A stretch of 8,529 nucleotides of DNA. Origin: Treponema sp. Its GTDB lineage: Bacteria > Spirochaetota > Spirochaetia > Treponematales > Breznakiellaceae. The stretch spans positions 1-8,529 of the forward strand of contig JAITHH010000135.1 of the NCBI GenBank assembly GCA_031280065.1, in the 5' to 3' direction. Under the pieces are notes generated by a model. It saw only the letters and a list, made by a program, of their open reading frames with translations, did no database searches and was not told where the DNA came from. Made by a program: the position numbers and the translations under genes. Of the stretch, positions 1-5,907 are shown piece by piece. Numbering within the stretch: position 1 is the stretch's first letter; each line of letters begins with the position of its first letter.

Positions 1-2
1 CC

Positions 3-953
3 CTACAGGGTTTCTACCTCCGCCAAAGACGGAGGCTCCGCGCCCTTCCGGGAACAGACCAGCGAGGCGGCTTTGTTGGCGAACCGCAGGGCGTCGGCAA
101 GCTCCCCTTCGGTCAGCGCGGCGAGGGCGGCGCGGGGCGGCGTACTGCGGCGTTCCAGCCAGGCTAAAAGCGCCCCGTGAAAGGTGTCGCCCGCGCCGAT
201 GGTATCGGCCACGGGGAGGTCTATTGCCGGGGACGTTACCCGCAGCAGGCCGCCGCCGGGCTGCTTTAACAGGGCCAGCGCGCCCTTGGGCCCCAGCGTG
301 CTGACCGCCAGGCGCGGGCCCAGGCTGAGTACCCGCCGCATGGACGGCTCCAGGCCCAGGCCGGGGTAGATAAAGTCATAGTCCTGCGCGGAAACCTTGG
401 CAATGTGCGCCAGGGACGCCCAGCTTTCAAAACGTTTCACATAGGCGTCCCGGTCAGGGATCATGAAGGGCCGCACATTGGGGTCAAAGGAGATCAGGGG
501 CCCGGCCTCGCCCCGCGCCGCTTCCCGCCGGATCAGGGACTCGATGGAGGACGCCGCGGGTTCCAGGGTCAGGGCAATGGAGCCGAAGAGGATGCCGCGT
601 ATCTCCGGGGGGAGCGCGGGGGGAATATCCGCCGGGGAGAGGGAGCGGTCGGCGCTGCCTTCGGTGTAGAAGACGTATTGGGGTTCCGCGCCCGCGTCGA
701 GTTTGACGAAGGCCAGGGTGGAATGTTCTCCAGAACGGATGATGAATTCCTCCCGCACCTGGTTTTGGCGGAGACGCTGGATCAGGATTTCGCCGAAGAA
801 GTCCGTGGAGAGTCTTCCAAGGAAGGCGGCGGGGACGTTCAAGCGGGCGATAGCGATGGCGGTATTGTAGGGGCTGCCGCCTGGGCAGGGATGGAAGCTG
901 CCGTGGGCGTTAGGGATCATATCGATGAGGGCTTCACCGCAACAAAGAATCAT
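3..953 (-). CDS. PfkB-family sugar kinase, probable fructokinase
   Basis: This 316-residue protein is a complete PfkB/ribokinase-family kinase; its stop codon is at the left edge. It probably phosphorylates fructose to fructose-6-phosphate with ATP in the cytoplasm. The N-terminus MILCCGEALIDMIP is typical of bacterial fructokinases. The sugar-binding glycine pair lies in GGSPYNTA (residues 25-32). FDPNVR (156-161) and STLGPKGA (218-225) are further family motifs. The PfkB signature DTIGAGDTFHG (250-260) carries the anion hole and catalytic base Asp256. Length is normal for the family. No Shine-Dalgarno sequence precedes the ATG, yet the conserved N-terminus argues against another start; a promoter ends only a few bases upstream, so translation may be leaderless. 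It is divergent to a sorbitol/xylitol-type dehydrogenase, which would supply fructose from sorbitol. Fructose specificity is inferred; another ketose or a related sugar is possible. Confidence 0.9.
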   Translation of the reverse strand: MILCCGEALIDMIPNAHGSFHPCPGGSPYNTAIAIARLNVPAAFLGRLSTDFFGEILIQRLRQNQVREEFIIRSGEHSTLAFVKLDAGAEPQYVFYTEGSADRSLSPADIPPALPPEIRGILFGSIALTLEPAASSIESLIRREAARGEAGPLISFDPNVRPFMIPDRDAYVKRFESWASLAHIAKVSAQDYDFIYPGLGLEPSMRRVLSLGPRLAVSTLGPKGALALLKQPGGGLLRVTSPAIDLPVADTIGAGDTFHGALLAWLERRSTPPRAALAALTEGELADALRFANKAASLVCSRKGAEPPSLAEVETL

Positions 954-958
954 AACGC

Positions 959-986
959 TTGCATTTTAGCGGGAGCGCGGTATAAT
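959..986 (+). promoter_or_regulatory. Putative rightward promoter of the dehydrogenase operon
   Basis: A perfect TATAAT -10 box (981-986) lies 16 bp downstream of a weaker TTGCAT -35 box (959-964). Transcription would start around 992-994, giving a leader of about 110 nt before the dehydrogenase ATG at 1104. The -10 box overlaps the -35 box of the opposing kinase promoter by one base, and the -35 box overlaps the opposing -10 box, so the two sites probably cannot be occupied together. Confidence 0.55.
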
Positions 987-991
987 TGCAA
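963..991 (-). promoter_or_regulatory. Putative leftward promoter of the sugar kinase (leaderless)
   Basis: On the minus strand a TTGCAA -35 box (986-991), a 17-bp spacer and a TAAAAT -10 box (963-968) form a plausible sigma-70 promoter. Transcription would start near 955-957, within about four bases of the kinase ATG at 953, leaving almost no 5' leader. This fits the missing Shine-Dalgarno sequence. It occupies practically the same DNA as the rightward promoter. It is predicted from sequence only. Confidence 0.5.
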
Positions 992-1000
992 GAATGTTAG

Positions 1001-1093
1001 TGGGGGGACCGGGGGGCGCGAACCAAAGGTTCGATGGCCCCCCGGCCAGGGGTGTGGGGGTGGAACCCCCACAGAGAGGGCTTGCCCCCCCAC
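1001..1093 (+). promoter_or_regulatory. GC-rich hairpin leader of the dehydrogenase operon
   Basis: The 5' leader is dominated by G and C runs that can fold. First comes a hairpin repeat (1011-1043) with an inner CGAACC-AAA-GGTTCG stem. Then TGTGGGGGT (1053-1061) pairs perfectly with ACCCCCACA (1065-1073) across a 3-nt loop. The same TGTGGGGG can instead pair with CCCCCACA at 1087-1094, which touches the ribosome binding site. The two pairings exclude each other. This could modulate translation or simply reflect repeat insertion; no known riboswitch class is recognised. Confidence 0.4.
1012..1042 (+). repeat. 31-bp hairpin repeat, copy 1
   Basis: This GC-rich sequence has outer G5/C5 runs, an inner CGAACC/GGTTCG stem and an AAA loop. 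Its exact reverse complement occurs at 4095-4125, just past the end of the three-gene operon. All 31 positions match. Two exact copies in 8.5 kb suggest a dispersed repeat family in this genome. Confidence 0.85.
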
Positions 1094-1100
1094 AGGAGGA
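1094..1100 (+). promoter_or_regulatory. Strong ribosome binding site that fixes the dehydrogenase start
   Basis: AGGAGGA lies 3 nt before the ATG at 1104. It settles the start: the same frame is open upstream to 405, but that extension runs antisense to the kinase and through the hairpin leader, and is not coding. Confidence 0.85.
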
Positions 1101-1103
1101 AAT

Positions 1104-2156
1104 ATGCAAGGCACAATGAAAACGGCGGTGATGACGGGGATTGGGAAGATGGCAATCATCGAGCGGGACATTCCGCAGCCCAAACCGGGCGAGGTCTTGG
1201 TCAGGATCGAGTATGTGGGTATCTGCGGGTCGGACCTGCACTATTACCAGACGGGCCGGATCGGGGATTTTGTCGTGAAGCCGCCGTTTGTGCTGGGCCA
1301 TGAGGCCGGCGGCGTGGTGGCCGAGACCGGCGCGGGGGTGACCCATCTGAAAAAGGGAGACCGCGTGGCCCTGGAACCGGGGAAAACCTGCGGCCATTGT
1401 GAATTCTGCCGTTCCGGGAAGTACAACCTCTGCCCGGACGTGGTCTTCTTTGCCACGCCGCCGGTGGACGGGGTGTTTCAGGAGTACGCGGCCCACGAAG
1501 CGGCCCTCTGTTTTAAGCTGCCCGATACGGTGAGTACCCTGGAGGGGGCCCTGATCGAGCCTTTGGCGGTGGGCTTCCACGCCGCCCTTACCGGGGAGGC
1601 CCGGATTGGACAGACCGCCCTGGTTACGGGCGCGGGCTGCATCGGGCTGGTGTCCATGCTGGCTTTGAAGGCCCAGGGGATCTCCACGGTCTACGTGACG
1701 GACGTGGTGGAAAAGCGCCTCCAGAAGGCCAAAGACCTGGGGGCGGGCGAGGTTATCAACGCGGCGGAGCGGAATACGGCGGAGGCGGTGCGGGAACTGA
1801 CCGGCGGCAGAGGGGTAGACCTGGTGATCGAGACCTCCGGGAATGAAGTTTCCGCGGCCCAGGCCATTGAGTCCGCCTGCAAGGGCGGGACCATGGTGTT
1901 CGTGGGCTACAGCGCGTCCGGGAACATGAATCTCCCCATCAGCGCCGCCCTGAACCGGGAGCTGACCTTCAAGACGATCTTCCGCTACCGGCACATCTAC
2001 CCCCTGGCTATCGGCGCGGTCGCCAGCGGCGCGGTGGACATCAAGCGCATCGTTACCGATGTGTTCGATTTTGACGACATCCAAGACGCGATGGACAAGA
2101 GCGTTCATAACAAGGCCGGTATTGTCAAATCGGTGATCAAGATAGCGAAACAGTGA
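1104..2156 (+). CDS. Zinc-dependent sorbitol/xylitol-type polyol dehydrogenase
   Basis: This 350-residue medium-chain dehydrogenase probably oxidises a polyol such as sorbitol or xylitol to the ketose with NAD+. The catalytic zinc ligands are visible: Cys41 in GICGSD, His66-Glu67 in GHEAGG, and Glu152 in IEPLAVG, the Glu being typical of sorbitol dehydrogenases. A complete structural zinc lobe is present (Cys96, 99, 102, 110). The segments GRIGDFVVKPP (51-61), FFATPP (115-120) and FRYRHIYP (293-300) resemble sorbitol dehydrogenase. The Rossmann motif is GAGCIG (176-181), with Cys where Pro is usual; Asp200 at the end of beta-2 favours NAD over NADP. Length is normal. It is first in a rightward run with the PHP phosphatase and glycosyltransferase, and divergent from a fructokinase-like gene, which supports a sorbitol-to-fructose role. 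The exact substrate is uncertain; xylitol, threonine or another alcohol cannot be excluded. Confidence 0.92.
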   Translation: MQGTMKTAVMTGIGKMAIIERDIPQPKPGEVLVRIEYVGICGSDLHYYQTGRIGDFVVKPPFVLGHEAGGVVAETGAGVTHLKKGDRVALEPGKTCGHCEFCRSGKYNLCPDVVFFATPPVDGVFQEYAAHEAALCFKLPDTVSTLEGALIEPLAVGFHAALTGEARIGQTALVTGAGCIGLVSMLALKAQGISTVYVTDVVEKRLQKAKDLGAGEVINAAERNTAEAVRELTGGRGVDLVIETSGNEVSAAQAIESACKGGTMVFVGYSASGNMNLPISAALNRELTFKTIFRYRHIYPLAIGAVASGAVDIKRIVTDVFDFDDIQDAMDKSVHNKAGIVKSVIKIAKQ

Positions 2157-2194
2157 AGCGCGTCAAGCGGCGTAACGAAAGCAGTATATTATAG

Positions 2195-2932
2195 ATGAAA
2201 ATAGCAATTGACACCCACACCCATTCAACGGCCTCCGGGCACGCCTATTCGACGCTGGATGAGCTTGCCCGCGGGGCCCGCAAACGGCGGCTCCAGGGAT
2301 TCGTCCTGACCGACCACGGGCCCGCCATGCCCGGCGGCCCCCACCCCTACCACTTTAGCAACATGCGTATCCTCCCCCATCATATCGGGGGGGTACTGTT
2401 CTTCCGGGGGGTGGAGGCCAACATCACCGGCGAGGCGGGGAACATCGATCTGGCTCCTGAGTACCTGCGGGGCCTGGATTTGGTCATGGCGGGGTTCCAC
2501 GAGATTTGCTTTGCCCCCCGCAGCCGGGAGGAGAATACCGCAATCCTCATCAATGCCCTAAAGAATCCCTGGGTGGACGGCGTTTCCCATCCGGGGAATC
2601 CGGCGTTCCCCGTTGATCTTGACGCGGCGGCGCGGGCCGGGGCGGAGTACGGGAAATTCCTGGAGATCAACAACAGTTCCTTCCGGGTGCGGCCCGGCAG
2701 CGAGGAGCATTGCCGCGCCCTGGCCCGGCTCTGTAGGGAACGCGGGTGCCTGGTGAGCTGCGGCAGCGACGCCCACTATCAGGGCGACGTGGGAAACTTT
2801 ACCAAGGCCCGCCAGGTGATTATCGACGCGGGGATTCCGCCGGAATTGGTCATCAACAGCTCCCTGGCGCGGTTCAAGGCGTTTTCCCAAGCCCGACGGG
2901 CAGCCCGACAGACGGCGGGGAGGGCCCTGTAG
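2195..2932 (+). CDS. ycdX: PHP-domain metal-dependent phosphatase, YcdX type
   Basis: This 245-residue cytoplasmic protein matches the YcdX branch of the PHP superfamily, a trinuclear-zinc phosphoesterase fold. The expected ligands are all visible: His8 and His10 in DTHTH, His16, His41 in LTDHG, Glu74 in GVEANI, His102 in AGFHE, His132 in SHPGNP, and Asp192 and His194 in SDAH. LEINNSSF (156-163) is also characteristic. Length equals the family norm. The start follows the dehydrogenase stop by 38 bp and lacks a Shine-Dalgarno sequence; TATATT at 2185-2190 could be a -10 box, but no good -35 box accompanies it. Reinitiation or a very short leader are options. The natural substrate is not known for this group, though phosphatase activity is established for YcdX. 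The C-terminal tail after residue 230 is rich in Arg and Ala. Confidence 0.92.
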   Translation: MKIAIDTHTHSTASGHAYSTLDELARGARKRRLQGFVLTDHGPAMPGGPHPYHFSNMRILPHHIGGVLFFRGVEANITGEAGNIDLAPEYLRGLDLVMAGFHEICFAPRSREENTAILINALKNPWVDGVSHPGNPAFPVDLDAAARAGAEYGKFLEINNSSFRVRPGSEEHCRALARLCRERGCLVSCGSDAHYQGDVGNFTKARQVIIDAGIPPELVINSSLARFKAFSQARRAARQTAGRAL

Positions 2933-2941
2933 CGGGGAGCG

Positions 2942-4078
2942 ATGGATTGGTTTGACGGGTTCCGCCTGGGGTGCTTTGTGTTCGCCGCGCTGTTTCACGG
3001 GGCGATCTGGGGGGGGCTTATCAAGACCTGGCTGCGCGAGCGGCGCGTTACCAAGGGCGAGGGCTCGACGCCCCTGGTTTCGGTGATCGTTCCGGTGCAT
3101 AACGAGGCGGCCTGCCTGCCCGCCCTGCTGGAGAGTCTGGAGAAGCAGGATTATCCGGCGGTTGAGTACGTTTTTATTGACGACCGCTCCGCTGACGGGA
3201 GCGGGGCGATTATCAGCCGCTTTATGGGGGGCCGGGCGCGGCTTTTGACGCTCCGCGAGAATCCGGGGGCTAACCGTAAGCAGTACGCCCTGGACCGGGG
3301 CATTGAGGAGGCTGCGGGTGAATTGCTCCTCTTTATTGACGGGGATTGCGAAGCGCCTCCTTCCTGGATTCGGACGATGGTCTCCCGCATGGCGGACCGC
3401 GCAACGGGTTTGTGCTTGGGGCCGGTATTCAAGAAGGGCGGGGAACGGGGCTTTTTGCCGCTCTACCAGTGCTTTGACCATGCGGTGCGGTATCTGTACC
3501 TGGCGGCTTCCGCGGGTCTGGACGCGGCGGGCGGGGGGTTCGGCAACAACCTGATCCTCCGGCGCGAGGCGCTGGACGCGATTGGCGGGTATGGACGGCT
3601 TCCGCCTTCGGCCACCGAGGATGCGGCCCTTATCGCGGGGATCAGGCGGGGTTCGGGCTATCATGTCCGGGCGGTTTGTGATTCCGGGGCAGCGGTGATG
3701 ACGCGGCAGGAACCGTCCTGGAAGCGGCTGGTGAACCAGACGCTCCGCTGGAACAACGGCGGCCTCTTCTCGCCTGATTGGACGACGCGGATCAATTTTA
3801 CGATCCTCATGCTGATCATCGCGTCGGGGGTTGTTACGGTTCCGTTTCTGCCGTTTTGTCCGGGGCTGTGGGTTTTTCCGGCCATGGTGCTGTTCGGCAT
3901 GACGCTGAATACTATTGCGGCGCTGCGGCTGTTTGGGGCGTCCATGCCCCGCGCTGGGGCTGCGTATATTCTCCAGGTTCTGTTCATTCCCTGTTACTTT
4001 ACGTTTCTGACGGCGCTGGGTTTTTTAGGCGTTAAGGCCGGCTGGGAGGGCACGGGGCATTTGGCAAACGGGGACTAA
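2942..4078 (+). CDS. Membrane-anchored family 2 glycosyltransferase
   Basis: This 378-residue protein is a GT-A-fold family 2 glycosyltransferase that should transfer a sugar from a nucleotide-sugar donor at the inner face of the cytoplasmic membrane. A probable N-terminal membrane segment (about 7-29) precedes the catalytic domain, which opens with VSVIVPVHNEA (46-56). Asp80-Asp81 bind the nucleotide, DGD (133-135) is the metal-binding DxD motif, TED (225-227) supplies the likely catalytic base, and QTLRW (266-270) is the QxxRW motif of processive or cellulose-synthase-like enzymes. Hydrophobic segments near 284-305, 307-331 and 340-365 follow. The start is 9 bp after the PHP stop; GGAG (2936-2939) sits unusually close, 2 nt before ATG, so translational coupling is likely. 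It probably makes a surface polysaccharide or glycolipid. Donor and acceptor cannot be read from sequence. Confidence 0.9.
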   Translation: MDWFDGFRLGCFVFAALFHGAIWGGLIKTWLRERRVTKGEGSTPLVSVIVPVHNEAACLPALLESLEKQDYPAVEYVFIDDRSADGSGAIISRFMGGRARLLTLRENPGANRKQYALDRGIEEAAGELLLFIDGDCEAPPSWIRTMVSRMADRATGLCLGPVFKKGGERGFLPLYQCFDHAVRYLYLAASAGLDAAGGGFGNNLILRREALDAIGGYGRLPPSATEDAALIAGIRRGSGYHVRAVCDSGAAVMTRQEPSWKRLVNQTLRWNNGGLFSPDWTTRINFTILMLIIASGVVTVPFLPFCPGLWVFPAMVLFGMTLNTIAALRLFGASMPRAGAAYILQVLFIPCYFTFLTALGFLGVKAGWEGTGHLANGD

Positions 4079-4094
4079 GGCGAATGGGAGGTCC

Positions 4095-4125
4095 GGGGGC
4101 CATCGAACCTTTGGTTCGCGCCCCC
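4095..4125 (-). repeat. 31-bp hairpin repeat, copy 2 (inverted)
   Basis: This is the exact reverse complement of 1012-1042 and begins 16 bp after the glycosyltransferase stop. It folds with a CGAACC-TTT-GGTTCG inner stem and an outer GGGGGC/GCCCCC stem separated by a small asymmetric internal loop. It lacks a T-run, so it is not a standard terminator. Confidence 0.85.
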
Positions 4126-4131
4126 TAGGGA

Positions 4132-4167
4132 AGCACTGATTTATTCAACCGAGAATAAATCAGTGCT
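4132..4167. repeat. Perfect 15-bp stem-loop
   Basis: AGCACTGATTTATTC (4132-4146) is followed by the 6-nt loop AACCGA and the exact reverse complement GAATAAATCAGTGCT (4153-4167). No T-run follows, only ACTTTAA. TAGGGAAGCACTGATT at its left edge (4126-4141) matches 13 of 16 bases of the terminal repeat of the larger palindrome just downstream, so it appears to be part of one composite element. Confidence 0.85.
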
Positions 4168-4177
4168 ACTTTAATGT

Positions 4178-4207
4178 TGTATTTGCGTAATGAAATGAGC
4201 AAATACA
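4178..4207. repeat. 9-bp inverted repeat
   Basis: TGTATTTGC (4178-4186) and its exact complement GCAAATACA (4199-4207) are separated by 12 nt. It fills the gap between the 15-bp stem-loop and the large palindromic element and abuts the latter directly. Confidence 0.6.
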
Positions 4208-4393
4208 TAGGGCAACGCTGATTAAAGAGACTCCCATGCAAAATCAACGAATCATATATTTTTTTACCACAGATGACACGGATATACACAGATTAACACT
4301 GATGTTGTTTCTACTCATCTGCGCCATCCTTTTTATCCGTGTAATCTGCGGTTTCATCCGCCGGACCGAAGGTCCGCAATCAGCGTTGCCCTA
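4208..4393. repeat. 186-bp palindromic repeat element (MITE- or REP-like)
   Basis: The ends are a perfect 16-bp inverted repeat: TAGGGCAACGCTGATT at 4208-4223 and AATCAGCGTTGCCCTA at 4378-4393. Inside, CAGAT/CGGAT-type pentamers recur every 9-10 bp in the left half (4270, 4279, 4289, 4299) and as complements every 9 bp in the right half (4317, 4326, 4335, 4344), making an imperfect internal palindrome. A CGGACC-GAA-GGTCCG hairpin (4362-4376) sits near the right end. No open frame of note is present. The ACAGAT-ACACGGAT flavour resembles intergenic repeats seen in many bacteria; that likeness is from memory. Mobility is inferred. Confidence 0.7.
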
Positions 4394-4422
4394 GGAAAGG
4401 GAGTTACCATGTAACGCCCGTA

Positions 4423-4444
4423 GGGGGAGTCGTCCCCCCCTTTT
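4423..4444 (+). terminator. Probable rho-independent terminator (rightward)
   Basis: GGGGGA (4423-4428), loop GTCG, TCCCCC (4433-4438), then CC and TTTT form a short GC-rich hairpin with a T-run in the rightward direction. It would stop transcripts of the rightward operon before they enter the convergent beta-helix gene, whose stop is at 4447-4449. It is about 350 bp past the last rightward gene. The same hairpin read leftward lacks a T-run. Confidence 0.5.
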
Positions 4445-4446
4445 AT

Positions 4447-5793
4447 TTACGATGCGCGGAGGTCCTCAAAGAAGCCGTCTTTTGAGTCGATACGGGCATT
4501 ACATTCGCCGCCGGCGAGCGTGAACTTCCCGTTTTCGCATATCTTCACGTCGGGCCGGCTGCCGGGTTTGTCAGGGCCGCGGATCGTGCCGCCTCCCATG
4601 ACCGCCTGGCTGTCGATAAACAAGGTAGAGGCCATGAGGCCGGAATTATCAGCGATAAAGCCGTTCTCCATCTGGAACACGCTTTGGTTCATGGTGCAGA
4701 CCGCGCCGCCGCAGCCCCCGCCGAAGTTATTGGTTATCGCGCCGCCTTCCATGAGAAACAGCGCGTCTTCGCCGGATACACAAACCCCGCCGCCGCCGAT
4801 TTGCGCCCTGTTGCCGTCAAGAGCGCCTGTGCGGAAGGTAAACGCCCCTTTGTTAAACACCGCGCCGCCGAAATTAGAGGCGCGGTTTTGAAAGATAATT
4901 CCCCGCTCAAGGGTAAAAACACCGTTCTCTGCCGCATAGACCCCGCCGCCGCTGCCGCTGTACTCGCCGGTGTCATGGCCTATGGCTTCGTTGCCGCTGA
5001 TTGTTCCGTCATGCATGGTAAATACGCCGCCCTCGAAGACACAGACCCCGCCGCCTCTCCCGGACGGCAGGGTCCTGCCCCCCGCTTTCACCGGATTCTC
5101 TGAGCCGGCAGTATTATTGGCGATAGTTCCGCCGTGCATGGTGAATACACCGTCGAGGCCGACATAGACTCCGCCGCCGGCAAACGAGGCTTTGTTCTTG
5201 GCGATAAGGCCGCCGTACATGGTAAAGGTTCCGCCGTCATCAGGAAATACGCCGCCGCCGTTGAAAAGGCAGACGTTGCTTTTAATGCTGCCGCTTTTCA
5301 TCACAAAGGTGCAGTGCTTTCCCACATAAACGCCGCTGCACAGTCCAAAAGCGGCCTTGTTACGGCTGATGGACGCGCCGTCCAGGATGAGATGTCCGTC
5401 GCGGACATAGACGCCGCCTCCGCCTGATTCCTGGATGGAGCCGCCGGTGAGGGTAAGGCCGGGTCCAAGCGTTACCGTATTGCCGCTCCCGATGAGCATC
5501 ACCCGGTTTCTCTGCTTGGCGTCGAGAATTCCCCCGCGCTCATTGCTTGCTCCCCGGAAGAGCAGCGGCGGATACTTCCATTCGAGCGAAATCATGGCGT
5601 GCACGTCCGACTCCGACTCGCTGGAGATGGTTCCGGCGATGACGATCTCCGCCAGCGTGTAATCTTTCTCGATAAGCGTTTCCAGCGCGGCGTACACGTT
5701 TGCAAAGGGCGCGTCCTGCGACCCGTCGTTTTTATTGTCCCCGTCCTCCGCTACATAGAGCGTGATGGTACGGGCTTCCTGCTGTTCACTCAT
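4447..5793 (-). CDS. Right-handed beta-helix repeat protein
   Basis: The 448-residue product has an N-terminal segment LYVAEDGDNKNDGSQDAPF (12-30) of the kind that caps parallel beta-helix (pectin-lyase-fold) proteins, then nine or ten repeats between about 125 and 405. Each unit has a GGGVYV-like strand, an FTMxGGxI-like strand and an N-x-A turn, usually 26-28 residues apart, with longer loops near 230-246 and 270-282. Such repeats are common in polymorphic outer-membrane-like proteins of gut treponemes. Here neither a signal peptide nor a C-terminal autotransporter barrel is visible; the end is polar (residues 405-448). The chosen start has AAGGAGG at 5800-5806 with 6-nt spacing; the frame extends 18 codons further to 5847, without such support and through the promoter. 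Catalytic residues of polysaccharide lyases are not recognised. Function is unknown; adhesion or surface binding is possible only if it is exported by another route. Confidence 0.88.
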   Translation of the reverse strand: MSEQQEARTITLYVAEDGDNKNDGSQDAPFANVYAALETLIEKDYTLAEIVIAGTISSESESDVHAMISLEWKYPPLLFRGASNERGGILDAKQRNRVMLIGSGNTVTLGPGLTLTGGSIQESGGGGVYVRDGHLILDGASISRNKAAFGLCSGVYVGKHCTFVMKSGSIKSNVCLFNGGGVFPDDGGTFTMYGGLIAKNKASFAGGGVYVGLDGVFTMHGGTIANNTAGSENPVKAGGRTLPSGRGGGVCVFEGGVFTMHDGTISGNEAIGHDTGEYSGSGGGVYAAENGVFTLERGIIFQNRASNFGGAVFNKGAFTFRTGALDGNRAQIGGGGVCVSGEDALFLMEGGAITNNFGGGCGGAVCTMNQSVFQMENGFIADNSGLMASTLFIDSQAVMGGGTIRGPDKPGSRPDVKICENGKFTLAGGECNARIDSKDGFFEDLRAS

Positions 5794-5799
5794 AGTTTC

Positions 5800-5806
5800 C
5801 CTCCTT
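5800..5806 (-). promoter_or_regulatory. Ribosome binding site that fixes the beta-helix gene start
   Basis: AAGGAGG lies 6 nt before the ATG at 5793 on the minus strand. It selects the internal MSEQQ start over the longer frame beginning at 5847. Confidence 0.85.
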
Positions 5807-5817
5807 GTTGTTTTTAT

Positions 5818-5847
5818 AATATACTGAAAAAAACAGCGTAGGGTCAA
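5818..5847 (-). promoter_or_regulatory. Putative promoter of the beta-helix gene
   Basis: On the minus strand TTGACC (5842-5847), an 18-bp spacer containing a run of seven T, and TATATT (5818-5823) form a plausible sigma-70 promoter upstream of the ribosome binding site. TTGACC occurs twice in a row here (TTGACCGCTTGACC). The gene may therefore be expressed separately from the lipoprotein gene 114 bp upstream. Confidence 0.45.
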
Positions 5848-5907
5848 GCGGTCAAACTGATTTGCCGCGGCAGTTTATCGCGGTTAAACAGCAAAACTAC
5901 AGGCTAT

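Noticed and set aside
405..1103. Upstream in-frame extension of the dehydrogenase
   Set aside because: It is antisense to the kinase, crosses the promoter and hairpin leader, and a strong ribosome binding site supports the ATG at 1104.
966..2108. 380-codon open frame opposite the dehydrogenase
   Set aside because: It is a shadow of a well-supported gene in GC-rich DNA; the translation is rich in His, Arg and Gly without any domain.
2558..3664. 368-codon open frame opposite the phosphatase and glycosyltransferase
   Set aside because: It spans two clear genes on the other strand and has a low-complexity basic translation.
4270..4348. Possible CRISPR array
   Set aside because: The repeat units are only about five bases at 9-10 bp steps and invert halfway; there are no spacers and no cas genes.
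4520..5427. Open frames antisense to the beta-helix gene, rich in Pro and Ala
   Set aside because: They arise from the repeated Gly codons of the beta-helix repeats read backwards.
5794..5847. 18-codon N-terminal extension of the beta-helix protein
   Set aside because: It lies over the likely promoter and lacks a ribosome binding site, while the internal start has AAGGAGG at good spacing.
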